64,000 bases of DNA from Sulfurimonas crateris (GCA_945883795.1 CAMCYC010000002.1:37712-101711), one strand, 5' to 3'; numbered from the stretch's first letter, positions 10,801 through 19,527 are shown. Numbers and translations are program-made. Notes: generated by a model from the sequence alone, not told the origin.

Positions 10801-12326
10801 TGACACTTATTTCGCCTCCTCCACACCATGATATTTATTCTATCGAAGATTTGGCTCAATTGATTTTTGACATGAAGCAAGTCAATCCAAAGGCAAGAGT
10901 AGCAGTAAAATTAGTTTCAACAATTGGTGTTGGAACAATTGCAGCGGGTGTGGCAAAAGCGTATGCTGATAAAATTATTATCTCAGGTGGCGATGGCGGA
11001 ACAGGTGCTGCACCGCTTACCTCAATTAAATTTGCTGGAAATCCATGGGAGCTTGGTTTGAGTGAGGCACATAATGCCCTCAAAGCAAATAATCTTCGAG
11101 GTCTTGTAGAACTTCAAACAGATGGTGGGCTTAAAACTGGTTTAGATGTTGTAAAAGCTGCTTTACTAGGTGCTGAGAGTTATGCTTTTGGTACGGGAGT
11201 GCTTACAATTGTTGGTTGTAAAATGCTTCGCATTTGTCATGTTAATAAATGTTCTGTAGGTATTGCAACACAAAATGAAACACTTCGTGAAGAGTTTTTT
11301 AAAGGGCAAGTGGAGCAAGTAATTAACTTTTTTACATTTTTGGCTGAAGATGTTCGTTCTATCATGGCAGAATTTGGGTTTAGAACTATGGAAGAGATGA
11401 TTGGACGGGTTGATTTACTTAAAGTTGTCAAAGATGATTTTGCTCAAAAATTTGACTTTTCTGCAGTTTTACATCAAGAAAAAGGTGTTAATACACATCA
11501 ACAAAAATCTAATCCACCTTTTGATGATAATGCATTTGAAAAAGATGTTTTAGTAGAGGCCATGAGTGCTATTAAGCATCCTGACCATCCAATTAGAATT
11601 AATCGTGAAATCTTAAATATTCATAGAAGTTTTGGTGCTTTGGTGAGTGGTGAAATTGCACAATATTACGGGGATAAAGGATTAAAAGCAGATACAATAA
11701 AAATTAATCTTCAAGGTATTGCAGGTCAAGCTTTGGGCGCATTTTTAATTCCTGGAGTATCCATTTATCTTAAAGGTGTAGCCAATGATTATATTGGTAA
11801 AGGGATGCATGGCGGCAAAATTATTATCACTTCTAAAAATGAAGGTGAGGATTTTAGTGCTGGAGGAAATACTTGTTTGTATGGTGCAACTGGTGGTAAG
11901 CTTTATATTTCTGGTTCTGTTGGTGAGAGATTTGCTGTTCGTAACTCAGGTGCACTCGCAATTGTAGAGGGTTCTGGAGATAATGCATGTGAGTATATGA
12001 CAGGTGGTATTGTTGTCATTCTTGGTCGTACAGGCATTAACTTTGGTGCTGGTATGACTGGCGGGGTAAGTTTTGTTTATGATGTAGACCGTAGTTTTGT
12101 TGAAAATGTAAATCGTGAGCTTGTTGAAGCGATTCGTATCGATACAGACGAGGGTGCAGATGCAAGACATTTACTCAAACGGTTATTAAAAGATTATGTT
12201 GCAGAAACAAATAGTAAAAAAGCAAAAGAGTTACTTGATAACTTTAGAGTAGAAGTGAGAAACTTCTGGCTGATTCGCCCTAAAAACTTAACAAAACTAC
12301 CTCTTAATTTAGAGAATGGAGATTAA
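7887..12326 (+). CDS. gltB: Glutamate synthase (NADPH/ferredoxin), large subunit
   Basis: GltB makes two glutamates from glutamine and 2-oxoglutarate. The 1479-residue length is normal. Cys15 (DNCGFGLIA) is the N-terminal nucleophile of the class II glutaminase domain, so about 14 residues are removed as a propeptide. The central and FMN-binding synthase domains follow (SGEGGEDVARNG, GDGGTGAAPLTS). A 3Fe-4S cluster site lies at CKMLRICHVNKCSVG. The C-terminal beta-helix domain with repeated glycine motifs ends the protein (GGNTCLYGATGG). It is translationally close to gltD and likely expressed from the promoter noted just upstream. The enzyme is the main ammonia-assimilation route with glutamine synthetase. 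Confidence 0.97.
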   Translation: MVEHHDLLRSFRDNCGFGLIANIKNKASHKVLDDAVTALERMMHRGAVAADGKTGDGSGLLLSIPEEFIRKEAFDKGVELPNQFAVASVFTKDRAHLDIVEKVCENNDLKVVLRRDVPVDVAALGDQALASLPHIVQLFITPNSIMATNRFDALLYLSRKESEHKLVHDRSFYIASMSSKVLSYKGLIMPTHIKEFYKDLQNENFKISFSLFHQRFSTNTLPEWKLAQPFRAVAHNGEINSVEGNRINVEIKSESIKSEVFTDEEIQRILPILQLNSSDSASADNFFEFLIVNGMDFFKAARAVIPSAWQNAPHMDPELRAFYEYHSTVFEAWDGPAAFSVTDGRYIGCVLDRNGLRPSKYIITNDDNLLIASEYGVVDIKEEDIKERGRLQSGEMLGLDLKFGKVLKNEDINNYLKSSNPYMKWLNEHMIYLQEHVEVQYISHCDFNQANFIQRQRYFNVTQEVIEQVVEPMLIDGKEAVGSMGDDTPLAAFSKKQRSFSDFFKQKFAQVTNPPIDPIREKVVMSLNTGFGEVHNILNEIPSHAHRLKSISPIITSEKLEVLKSFGDKNSPRYEAFYHNTTFSTVYTGNLKEAMDALVLKVIDSVKNDGTRIVILDDYEFSIKNKVIPMVMIIGRLNMALLKAKIRHLVSMIAVTGEVFDSHAAAVLIGYGASAVYPNLLFATVIDRLEKSKVINMPCHEALQAVHHSLNSGLLKIMSKMGIATVASYRNSGLFDILGLNKTVVKDCFGTSHSALGGLDYQDIQERLESYHKEAFREDGFNKIFPLNIGGFYKFYNGQEHHDFGPDVIHAIHAVSRTGEKKDYDRLRTLVNKRGLKFIRDFFEIKSDRESIDISEVEPKEEIFKRFASAAMSLGSISPEAHETIAIAMNRIGAQSNSGEGGEDVARNGTERRSKIKQVASGRFGVTPAYLRSAEEIQIKVAQGAKPGEGGQLSGHKVSALIGKLRHTVPGVTLISPPPHHDIYSIEDLAQLIFDMKQVNPKARVAVKLVSTIGVGTIAAGVAKAYADKIIISGGDGGTGAAPLTSIKFAGNPWELGLSEAHNALKANNLRGLVELQTDGGLKTGLDVVKAALLGAESYAFGTGVLTIVGCKMLRICHVNKCSVGIATQNETLREEFFKGQVEQVINFFTFLAEDVRSIMAEFGFRTMEEMIGRVDLLKVVKDDFAQKFDFSAVLHQEKGVNTHQQKSNPPFDDNAFEKDVLVEAMSAIKHPDHPIRINREILNIHRSFGALVSGEIAQYYGDKGLKADTIKINLQGIAGQALGAFLIPGVSIYLKGVANDYIGKGMHGGKIIITSKNEGEDFSAGGNTCLYGATGGKLYISGSVGERFAVRNSGALAIVEGSGDNACEYMTGGIVVILGRTGINFGAGMTGGVSFVYDVDRSFVENVNRELVEAIRIDTDEGADARHLLKRLLKDYVAETNSKKAKELLDNFRVEVRNFWLIRPKNLTKLPLNLENGD

Positions 12327-12327
12327 T

Positions 12328-13713
12328 ATGAGAGAATTTTTAACGACTGAAAGAGTTGATGCAACTAAACGATTGGTAGTGGAGCGAACAAAAGATTTTG
12401 CTGAGATTTATGAAGTTTTTGATAAACATGAAGCAACAGCACAAAGCGAAAGATGTATCCAATGTGGTGACCCGTTTTGTTTAAATAAATGTCCTCTGCA
12501 TAATTATATTCCTCAGTGGCTGAAATCTATTGCTGAAAAAGATTTAGAATTTGCATTTAAACTTTCAAATGAACCTTCCCCTTTTCCAGAAATTATGGGG
12601 AGAATTTGTCCTCATGATAAATTGTGTGAGGGTGATTGTACTTTGAATGATGGGCATGGTGCAATCACAATTGGTTCAATTGAAACACATATTACAGAAC
12701 TTGGATTTAAAGCGGGATACAAACCTGAATTTCCTAAAATCACAGTAGGTAAAAAAGTAGCGGTCATAGGAAGTGGACCTGCAAGTCTTTCATGCGCTAC
12801 ATATCTTCTTCGTTCAGGTATAGCAGTTACTATGTATGAGCGAAGTGATAGAGCTGGTGGGCTTTTGACTTATGGTATTCCAGGCTTTAAACTAGATAAA
12901 AAAATCGTAGAGCGAAGAATAAAACTACTCGAAGAAGCGGGACTTAAACTTATCCTTAATTGTGAAGTTGGAAAAGATATTGCATTTGAAGATATTGCAA
13001 ATGAGCATGATGCAATGTTTATTGGCGTGGGTGCTACTAAAGCTAAACATGCTGGAATTGCTGGTGAAAAAGCAACTAATGTGTATCCTGCTATGGATTA
13101 TCTCACTGCGATACAAAGAAAAAACTTTAAACTCTCTTATGATAAAAAATTTGATTTTAAAGATTTAAATATTGTGGTGATTGGTGGTGGAGATACTGCT
13201 ATGGATTGTCTACGAACTGCAAAAAGAGAGGGTGCTAGAAGTGTTACATGTGTGTATCGCCGTGATGCTTATAATATGCCAGGAAGTCAAAAAGAGTATA
13301 AAAATGCGATGGAAGAGGGCGTTGATTTTATCTTTTTTGCATCACCAAAAGAGGTTGTTTTAAATGAAAATGGAGTTGCTATTAGCGGAAAATTTGTAAA
13401 AACTACTTTGGGTGCAAAAGATGAAAGTGGTCGTCAAAAAATGGAAGAGGTTAAGGGAAGTGAATTTAAAGTAAAAGCTGATATTATTATTATGTCTTTG
13501 GGTTTTGAGCCTGCTGTACCTGCATTTTTGGCTGAAAATGGGATAGAAACAAATAGTTGGGGTGGTATCATAATAAATGAAAATACTCATGAGACGACAA
13601 CAGCTGGAATTTATGCTGGTGGAGATTGTTTTAGAGGTGCAGACTTAGTAGTGACTGCAGCTTATGATGGTCGTGAAGCAGCACGGAGTATGGCAAAAAA
13701 TCTCCTTAAATAG
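12328..13713 (+). CDS. gltD: Glutamate synthase small subunit
   Basis: GltD transfers electrons from NAD(P)H to GltB. The N-terminal part has the cysteines of two iron-sulfur clusters (CIQCGDPFCLNKCPLHNY and CPHDKLCEGDC). A FAD-binding GSGPASLSCATYLLRSG follows near residue 146 and the NADPH site GGGDTAMDCL near 285; the second FAD block is GIYAGGDCFRGADLVV. I take the ATG at 12328 as start because GGAG lies seven bases upstream, rather than the in-frame ATG at 12316 inside gltB. The resulting 461 residues match the usual length. The gene is followed immediately by a strong terminator. Confidence 0.96.
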   Translation: MREFLTTERVDATKRLVVERTKDFAEIYEVFDKHEATAQSERCIQCGDPFCLNKCPLHNYIPQWLKSIAEKDLEFAFKLSNEPSPFPEIMGRICPHDKLCEGDCTLNDGHGAITIGSIETHITELGFKAGYKPEFPKITVGKKVAVIGSGPASLSCATYLLRSGIAVTMYERSDRAGGLLTYGIPGFKLDKKIVERRIKLLEEAGLKLILNCEVGKDIAFEDIANEHDAMFIGVGATKAKHAGIAGEKATNVYPAMDYLTAIQRKNFKLSYDKKFDFKDLNIVVIGGGDTAMDCLRTAKREGARSVTCVYRRDAYNMPGSQKEYKNAMEEGVDFIFFASPKEVVLNENGVAISGKFVKTTLGAKDESGRQKMEEVKGSEFKVKADIIIMSLGFEPAVPAFLAENGIETNSWGGIIINENTHETTTAGIYAGGDCFRGADLVVTAAYDGREAARSMAKNLLK

Positions 13714-13755
13714 CTTAAGTGTCTCCATACTTAAGCTATGCGTTACCTTTTTTTT
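13711..13755 (+). terminator. Intrinsic terminator after gltD
   Basis: A perfect 10-bp stem, TAGCTTAAGT at 13711-13720 and ACTTAAGCTA at 13729-13738, encloses an 8-base loop. Nine bases later comes an eight-T run (13748-13755). The stem begins with the gltD stop codon. This separates the gltBD unit from the secretion operon. Confidence 0.8.
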
Positions 13756-13757
13756 AC

Positions 13758-13763
13758 TATAAT
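13758..13763 (+). promoter_or_regulatory. Candidate -10 box for the type II secretion operon
   Basis: TATAAT lies just behind the gltD terminator T-run and 30 bases before the gspG ATG. No convincing -35 is seen, which is common in Campylobacterota, where AT-rich upstream stretches replace it. The position between a terminator and the first gene of a long operon supports the call. Confidence 0.5.
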
Positions 13764-13793
13764 CACCAATTAAAAATTTAAAGGGTAATTTTG

Positions 13794-14225
13794 ATGAATA
13801 GACAATCAAGAAAAGCATTTTCTCTCATAGAACTTATGATAGTTATCGTTATATTGGGACTTCTAGCTGCTATGGTTATGCCGAGTCTTACTGGCAAAGG
13901 TGAAGAGGCAAAAAGAAATTTAGTGTGTGTTCAGATGAAAAGTATTTATAATGGTGCGCTTGACATGTTTAAAATTAATAATAGCGTCTACCCAACTACG
14001 GAAGAGGGATTAGAAGCACTTGTAAAAAATCCTGATGAAGAAAAATATGCAAACTATTCAACTAGTGGGTATTTTAAAGACTCTAAGTTACCAAAAGATT
14101 CTTGGGGTAATAATTTTATATATATAAATGATGAAGGTTCTATCGAACTTATCTCTCTTGGTGCTGATAAAAAAGAGGGTGGAAAAGATGAAGGCGCTGA
14201 TATCAAAATGAGCGGATGTAAATAA
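13794..14225 (+). CDS. gspG: Type II secretion major pseudopilin GspG
   Basis: GspG is the main subunit of the periplasmic pseudopilus of the type II secretion system. The 143-residue protein has a short basic leader, then AFSLIELMIVIVILGLLAAMV, with the conserved Glu at +5 of the mature form. The residue before the cleavage site is Ala rather than the usual Gly. The C-terminal part has the GspG-specific pattern YPTTEEGLEALVKNP, DSWGNNFIYI and a glycine/aspartate-rich calcium-site-like end. The ATG at 13794 is chosen over TTG 13791 because AAAGGG is spaced well from it. It is the first gene of the operon, where gspC would usually stand. Confidence 0.92.
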   Translation: MNRQSRKAFSLIELMIVIVILGLLAAMVMPSLTGKGEEAKRNLVCVQMKSIYNGALDMFKINNSVYPTTEEGLEALVKNPDEEKYANYSTSGYFKDSKLPKDSWGNNFIYINDEGSIELISLGADKKEGGKDEGADIKMSGCK

Positions 14226-14234
14226 ATTAACTTT

Positions 14235-14759
14235 ATGAAAAAAGCTTTTTCTCTCATAGAGTTAATGATAGTCATTATGATTATTGGAGTTGTTTATACG
14301 CTTGCAATAAGTCAGTTTCAAAAAATAGGGGAAGGAGGCACTTCTCTTACTCTGGAAAATCTTAAAGAATATTTACAGTCATTTGAACATGAAAAAAGTG
14401 TGAAGCTTTTATGTTTAGACGATTGTTCTAAGTGTGATGTTTTTGTAGATGATAATAAAAGTGAAAATAGTAAAACCATTGAACATTTCCTAGATAAAAG
14501 TGTTAAAATTTATAGATATGAACTCGCTTATGGTTACATAGAAGTGCAAAGAGATGTTTATTTTAATATAGAAAATGTTGAAGAGCATGTGTGTTTCTCT
14601 TATGAAATAGATGAAAATGGTATTGGTGATCAGGTTTTAGTTGAGTTTAAAAATAATTTTTATGACTTTTCAACTTATTTTAGCAAAACGCTCAATTATA
14701 GTTCAATGCAAGAGGCTATACAAGAAAAAGAAAATTTGGTAAAAGAAGTGATGAAATGA
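14235..14759 (+). CDS. Minor pseudopilin (GspH-like position)
   Basis: A 174-residue protein with a type IV pilin-like N-terminus, MKKAFSLIELMIVIMIIGVV, again with Ala before the cleavage site and Glu at +5. The remainder is a variable, acidic globular domain with several cysteines (CLDDCSKCDVF), not obviously similar to known GspH domains. It lies nine bases after gspG and overlaps gspF by four bases (ATGA). By position and size it would be GspH, but sequence alone only supports a pseudopilin. The cysteine cluster is unusual for this class. Confidence 0.78.
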   Translation: MKKAFSLIELMIVIMIIGVVYTLAISQFQKIGEGGTSLTLENLKEYLQSFEHEKSVKLLCLDDCSKCDVFVDDNKSENSKTIEHFLDKSVKIYRYELAYGYIEVQRDVYFNIENVEEHVCFSYEIDENGIGDQVLVEFKNNFYDFSTYFSKTLNYSSMQEAIQEKENLVKEVMK

Positions 14760-15970
14760 TTTTTAAATTTAAAGGTATCAATAGTCATGGGCAAAAAGTT
14801 GTTGAAAAAATTGAAGCAATATCTTTAGCAGAAGCTAAAAGTAAATTAAAAGCAAAAAATATTATATATCAGAGTATTTCAGAAGATTCTCCCTCATTAT
14901 TTGCCAATTTCACATTCGCTAGAATGTATAAAATACCAGCAAAAGAGTTATCTTCCCTTTCAAGGGAACTTGCCATGTATATTCGTTCAGGTATTACAAT
15001 TGTTTCAGCTCTTAAAATTATACAGACACATTATGAAAAAGATAAAAAGATAAAACTTTTTTTGACAACAGTCAGTACTCATCTCGATGAAGGAAAAGAT
15101 TTTTTTACTGCACTCGATACGCAAAAAGTTGTTCTTTTGCCAGAATTTTTTAAACAATCAATAAAAGTAAGTGAAAGTGGAGGAATTCTTGATGAAGTGC
15201 TTATGGAATTGTCTCGCTTTTTAAAAGAGCAAGATAAAATTAATAAAGAGATAAAAGGTGCATTTGCTTATCCAAGTTTTATGATTATTGTTTCACTTTT
15301 AATGATTTCATTTATGCTAGCTTTTGTTGTGCCTCAAATAACTGGGATTTTTGAAAGTATGCATCAAAAATTACCAACACCAACAATTGTTGTTATTGCT
15401 ATGGGTGATTTTTTTAATCATAACTTTACAAAAATATTGGGTGGTATTTTTATATCAGTTGTAATTTTCTTACTTTTAATGAATAAAAGTTATAAATTTG
15501 CTTATAGTGTTCATAAATTTATTTTAAAAGTGCCACTTTTTGGTCAAATAGCACAAAAAAGTGAATTAGCAAGATTTTCTTATATAGCATCTCTTTTAAC
15601 TCGTTCAGGAGTTCCTTTTGTACAAACTATCAATTTAAGTGCAAATATTCTGAATAATTTGGTTTTAAAAGAGTTGTTTAGTGGTGCTGCAAAAAAAGTG
15701 GTTGAGGGTAAATTGCTTTCAAATGCTCTGAATGATTCGAAGACTAAAATTGATTACGCATTTATTCAATCTATTGCACTAGCGGAGGAAACTTCTCAAG
15801 TTGAAAATGTTTTGAGCAATCTTTCAGAACTTTATTTTGAAGAAAATAGAGATAAAATTAGCATGCTCTTAACTTTACTAGAACCTGCACTAATGTTGTT
15901 TGTTGGTGGAAGTATAGGGTTTATTGTTGCTGCAATGTTATTGCCAATTTTTTCTATGAGTATTAGTTAA
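14756..15970 (+). CDS. gspF: Type II secretion inner-membrane platform protein GspF
   Basis: GspF (PilC family) is the polytopic inner-membrane protein that couples the cytoplasmic ATPase to pseudopilus assembly. The 404 residues contain two repeated GspF domains: the first with SRELAMYIRSGITIVSALK (about residues 67-85) and the second with RFSYIASLLTRSGVPFVQTI (about 275-295). Each is followed by the conserved VSESGG- or AEETSQ-type motif. Three hydrophobic segments are at about 172-195, 222-242 and 375-398. The N-terminal small domain (FKFKGINSHGQKVVEKIEA) is also typical. Start and stop overlap or abut the neighbours. Confidence 0.92.
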   Translation: MIFKFKGINSHGQKVVEKIEAISLAEAKSKLKAKNIIYQSISEDSPSLFANFTFARMYKIPAKELSSLSRELAMYIRSGITIVSALKIIQTHYEKDKKIKLFLTTVSTHLDEGKDFFTALDTQKVVLLPEFFKQSIKVSESGGILDEVLMELSRFLKEQDKINKEIKGAFAYPSFMIIVSLLMISFMLAFVVPQITGIFESMHQKLPTPTIVVIAMGDFFNHNFTKILGGIFISVVIFLLLMNKSYKFAYSVHKFILKVPLFGQIAQKSELARFSYIASLLTRSGVPFVQTINLSANILNNLVLKELFSGAAKKVVEGKLLSNALNDSKTKIDYAFIQSIALAEETSQVENVLSNLSELYFEENRDKISMLLTLLEPALMLFVGGSIGFIVAAMLLPIFSMSIS

Positions 15971-15972
15971 AT

Positions 15973-16884
15973 ATGAATAACACTGATAAAAAAGGGATAG
16001 CTCTTCTTATAACTCTCTTTTTCGTTATAGCTATTACGGTTGCTATAGGGGTAGGATTTAAGCAATTAAAAGAAGGCGCTGAACATATTGAAAATGAAAA
16101 TTTCATGATTCAAACAGATGTAATTTTGGAAGATGTCATGCAAATTTTAAAAAAATTGCCACAACTTAATGATATAAATTCAAGTCAGGATTTTTTTATT
16201 TTTTTATCTCAAGCATCATTTATACCATTGCAAAGTAATGGAATAAGCGTTACTATTGAACTGAGTAGTGCAAGGTCGAAATTTAATGTAAATAGTTTGG
16301 TTGAAACTAATATTACAGTAAATCAAAATAAGATAGATTCGTTAAATTTTTATTTGAGTAAATATATGGTGCAAAAAGAATACATTAATATCTTACTTGA
16401 TGGTATGGGTGGAATTAAAGAAGATTTATCTTATAATAGTGCCATTTTTAATGAAAAACCATATCTATTTAGAAATTACATTACATCATTAAATCATCTT
16501 AATGAGATGAATAGTTTTTATACGAAAACTTATCGGGATAATAGTTTGAAAAATATAGATGCTGAAAAACTTTTTGATTTTAGCACTGATAAAAATAGTT
16601 CAATCGATCTCAATTATGCAACTCCTCAAGTATGGGAATTGTTACTTGGATGTGATAGAAATAGAGCTGAGCAACTTTTTTTGGGAGAAGGAGCTTATTC
16701 ATCAATACAAGACTTAGAGCTTAATGATGATGAAAGTTTAAACATGTCCCATTTTAATACAAGTTTTTTTGAGAAATTTATCAATGTTAAAATTGAGATA
16801 CAAGAGAATTCTCAAAAAGCTAAAATAGTGTTTGAATATGATATTAATAAGAAAAAAGGTTCTAACTTTGTTTACAAAATTTAA
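15973..16884 (+). CDS. gspK: Type II secretion minor pseudopilin GspK-like
   Basis: A 303-residue protein with a short basic leader and a hydrophobic helix (GIALLITLFFVIAITVAIGV), followed by a large soluble domain. GspK is the largest minor pseudopilin and sits at the tip; it lacks the +5 Glu seen in the others. Here the segment after the presumed cleavage also lacks Glu at +5. SSARSKFNVNSL and the C-terminal SIDLNYATPQVWELLLG resemble the helix-hairpin-helix-like region of GspK proteins. It begins three bases after gspF. Assignment is by size, N-terminus and operon place; similarity is moderate. Confidence 0.75.
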   Translation: MNNTDKKGIALLITLFFVIAITVAIGVGFKQLKEGAEHIENENFMIQTDVILEDVMQILKKLPQLNDINSSQDFFIFLSQASFIPLQSNGISVTIELSSARSKFNVNSLVETNITVNQNKIDSLNFYLSKYMVQKEYINILLDGMGGIKEDLSYNSAIFNEKPYLFRNYITSLNHLNEMNSFYTKTYRDNSLKNIDAEKLFDFSTDKNSSIDLNYATPQVWELLLGCDRNRAEQLFLGEGAYSSIQDLELNDDESLNMSHFNTSFFEKFINVKIEIQENSQKAKIVFEYDINKKKGSNFVYKI

Positions 16885-17797
16885 TAATAAGTTGAATACG
16901 ATATTTTTAGACATTAATTCACCAAGGTTTGAAATAACTGGTAAAGTCAATGTTATTTTATCTCCATCACTTTATTGGGTAAAAAAATTATCTTTACCTG
17001 TAAAGTATACACGAGATGTAAAAAAACTTCTGCCTTCTGTATTTGAAGATATTTTACCTACTGGAAACTATAATTATAGTGTATATAAAAGTGGTGATGA
17101 TTTTTTCGGATTTGCTTATGAAGATAAAAAAATCTTAGAGTTACTCACTAAAAAAGGGGTTACATTTTCAAATATAGCGAATGTATATTTTGCTCAGAGT
17201 GAATTAACAAATCTTACTGGTTCTGCAAAAATTAGTGAGTTCCAAAGTATCTATAAAAAAGATGATATTGTGATTTTAGTTCCATGCTGTTGGGTAGAAG
17301 AGGGATTAGCATTAGATTTAAATGAGATTGTACTTTCTAAAAATACAATAACTTTACAGCAGTTTAGTCATATAGTTGATGAAAAAAGTATTTATAACAT
17401 TGGTGCAATTTTACTTATTTTTATTGTACTTATAGCCTCCGAATATATTATGACAACGCAAAAAATAGTACATGTTACAAATGAAATAGAGAATGTATTT
17501 ACTCAAAATAATTTGAAATCAACAATGTTCGAAAATAAAGCGATGCTCAAAAAATATGACTTTATACATGAAAAGCAGACAAAAGTAAGAGAATACCTTT
17601 CTCTCATTTTATCATGGCAGTTAAAAGATACAGAAAAATTATCTTCAGTTGGTTTTAAAAATAATGTTTTAGAGGCTGATTTTAGTAGTTTGTCAGAATT
17701 AACTCAAAAAGGGATAACTCAAAAATTGCAACAGAGTGAAATAAAATTTAAATCATCAATCTCAAAAGATAGTTGGCATGTGGAAATGATATTATGA
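16868..17797 (+). CDS. Type II secretion GspL-like assembly protein
   Basis: A bitopic protein of about 309 residues: an N-terminal cytoplasmic domain with strand-rich, actin-like-fold-compatible sequence, one transmembrane helix (IGAILLIFIVLIASEYIM, around residue 185), then a short periplasmic domain. This layout and the place between gspK and gspM match GspL, which binds the GspE ATPase. Three starts are possible: TTG 16832, ATG 16838 and TTG 16868. Only the last has a good ribosome site (AAAAGG, eight bases away), so I use it; it still overlaps gspK by 17 bases. Primary sequence similarity to classical GspL is weak, so the name is an inference from topology and context. Confidence 0.65.
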   Translation: MFTKFNNKLNTIFLDINSPRFEITGKVNVILSPSLYWVKKLSLPVKYTRDVKKLLPSVFEDILPTGNYNYSVYKSGDDFFGFAYEDKKILELLTKKGVTFSNIANVYFAQSELTNLTGSAKISEFQSIYKKDDIVILVPCCWVEEGLALDLNEIVLSKNTITLQQFSHIVDEKSIYNIGAILLIFIVLIASEYIMTTQKIVHVTNEIENVFTQNNLKSTMFENKAMLKKYDFIHEKQTKVREYLSLILSWQLKDTEKLSSVGFKNNVLEADFSSLSELTQKGITQKLQQSEIKFKSSISKDSWHVEMIL

Positions 17798-18201
17798 ATC
17801 GTATAAATCCATTTTATATAGGAATAATGTTAGGTGTTATAGTTATTGTTTTGGCTATTAAACTAGGATATGCCAAAAGTGAGTTAAAAGATATGGAAAA
17901 TTCTTATAAAGAGACTTTAAAGATTTCAACACAATTGAGCGGACTTAAAGATGTTTATTCTAATAAAGAGAAAACAAAAATATCGTTACAAAGAATTTTA
18001 GAACTTTCATCTTTAAGTGCAGCGAAAATTCAAAAAAAATCTACTAATTCTGGTATGATTATTACCTCTGATAGTATAAATAAAAATGAAGTAAATTTTT
18101 TGATGGGGAAAATTCTGAATGCCTCATTTGATATAAGCTCATTAAAAATAAAAAAATTAAGTAAGACTCATGCGAGCTTATATATGGAGATAAAATGGTA
18201 A
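17794..18201 (+). CDS. Type II secretion GspM-like protein
   Basis: A 135-residue bitopic protein: a short N-terminal tail, one transmembrane helix (PFYIGIMLGVIVIVLAIKLG, residues about 5-24), a helical stretch and a small periplasmic domain with alternating strands at the end. GspM has exactly this architecture and partners GspL in the inner membrane. The start ATG at 17794 overlaps the previous stop as ATGA; the longer in-frame start at 17773 has no ribosome site. It overlaps the next gene by seven bases. The call is from topology and gene order. Confidence 0.65.
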   Translation: MNRINPFYIGIMLGVIVIVLAIKLGYAKSELKDMENSYKETLKISTQLSGLKDVYSNKEKTKISLQRILELSSLSAAKIQKKSTNSGMIITSDSINKNEVNFLMGKILNASFDISSLKIKKLSKTHASLYMEIKW

Positions 18202-18728
18202 ACAAACTCTTACGATTTTTTTTATATTTTATATTTTTTATTTTAGCACTTATATATTTTACTCCAAAAAATAGTATTTATTATTTTTTGGAAAAAGAGT
18301 TGAAACCTTATGGTGTTATTATTTCAGATGAAGAGGTTACGGATAGAGCTTTTTTTCTTGAGATACTTCATTCAAATATTTCATTTGAAAAAATACAGAG
18401 TGTATCAATATCTACAACTGACATAAAAATTTTTGCTTTGTATAATTCAATAAATTTTAAGGATATTGTTCTTTCTAGCGTGGCAGAGTCTTTTATACCT
18501 CTTCATGTTGAAAATGTAAATATAATTTATACTATTTTGTCCCCTTTGCATATTCTTGGAAGTTCTTATGGGGAGTTTGGTGAAGTGCATATGAGTGTAA
18601 GTATTTTAGAAAGAAAACTCCATGTAACATTAATTCCATCTGAGTTGATGTTAAAAAAATATCAGTCTACACTGGGTAATTTTGTAAAAAATCAAAATGG
18701 AGAGTATGAATATGATAAAGTTTTCTAG
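18195..18728 (+). CDS. Type II secretion GspN-like protein
   Basis: A 177-residue protein with one N-terminal transmembrane segment (LLRFFLYFIFFILALIYF, residues 5-22) and a periplasmic domain rich in beta strands. GspN proteins have this shape, though the classical ones are longer (about 250 residues). It is placed between the GspM-like and GspC-like genes and overlaps both. No conserved motif pins it down, so it could equally be a lineage-specific assembly protein of the secretion system. Codon use and coupling with the neighbours indicate it is a real gene. Confidence 0.5.
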   Translation: MVNKLLRFFLYFIFFILALIYFTPKNSIYYFLEKELKPYGVIISDEEVTDRAFFLEILHSNISFEKIQSVSISTTDIKIFALYNSINFKDIVLSSVAESFIPLHVENVNIIYTILSPLHILGSSYGEFGEVHMSVSILERKLHVTLIPSELMLKKYQSTLGNFVKNQNGEYEYDKVF

Positions 18729-19527
18729 CTCTTTAATGATGAATATTGTGACAAAACTTTTAGTTCTTTTAGTTATTGCAAAAAGTATATCTTTAGGACT
18801 ATGGTGGTTTTTACCAAGTGATGGGGTTGAACTTCAAATGCAGAGTAACTATAAACCAAAATATCAAAGAGTTGATTTCGTAAGTATGGTGGAAAATCTT
18901 GAACAAGCAAAATCTATTGTTAAACAAGAATCTATTACTAGTACAACGAGCATTGAAAATATGATTTTAAAAGCATTGTATGGTGTCGCTTCAAAAGGGT
19001 TTGCAGTTGTTGCACTTAAATCATCACCAACAAAAACATCAATAGTATCTATTGGGGAGGAATTCTCTGGTTATATTTTAAAAACAATTTATAGTAATTG
19101 TGTTGTTTTTACTCAAGCGGGTAAAGATAGTACACTTTTTATGGACCCTAAAAACAAAGTTATAATGCGACAAACAAAGGAACCAGAATATCTACCAAGT
19201 AAAGTGGAAGATAAGAAAGTTGTATCTAAAACAGATATAAGTTTTTATACAAAAAATTTAAATCAGATATGGAAAGATATATCTATCAATGAAGTTAAAG
19301 TTGGTAATGAGATAAAAGGTTTTAAAGTTGATAGAATCAATAAAACTTCTAAAATGTATCAGCTTGGGTTACAAGTTGGAGATATGATTGTAGAAGTGAA
19401 TAATGTAAGGTTAAAGTCCTATAAAGATGCATTAGATGTTTATAAGGATATAAATAAACTCTCTAGTGTACAAATTATAGTACTTAGAAATAACACAGAA
19501 TTGGAGTTAGTATATGAAATTAATTAG
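18712..19527 (+). CDS. gspC: Type II secretion GspC-like protein with PDZ domain
   Basis: GspC links the inner-membrane platform to the outer-membrane secretin. This 271-residue protein has a transmembrane helix near residues 10-30 (KLLVLLVIAKSISLGLWWF), a periplasmic homology-region-like domain (about 80-150), and a C-terminal PDZ-like domain with FKVDRINKTSKMYQLGLQVG and DMIVEVNNVRLKSYKDAL. Of three in-frame ATGs (18697, 18706, 18712) the last has GGAGAG seven bases upstream and is used. It overlaps the GspN-like gene by 17 bases and gspD by 14 bases, placing secretin and GspC under coupled translation. Confidence 0.82.
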   Translation: MIKFSSSLMMNIVTKLLVLLVIAKSISLGLWWFLPSDGVELQMQSNYKPKYQRVDFVSMVENLEQAKSIVKQESITSTTSIENMILKALYGVASKGFAVVALKSSPTKTSIVSIGEEFSGYILKTIYSNCVVFTQAGKDSTLFMDPKNKVIMRQTKEPEYLPSKVEDKKVVSKTDISFYTKNLNQIWKDISINEVKVGNEIKGFKVDRINKTSKMYQLGLQVGDMIVEVNNVRLKSYKDALDVYKDINKLSSVQIIVLRNNTELELVYEIN

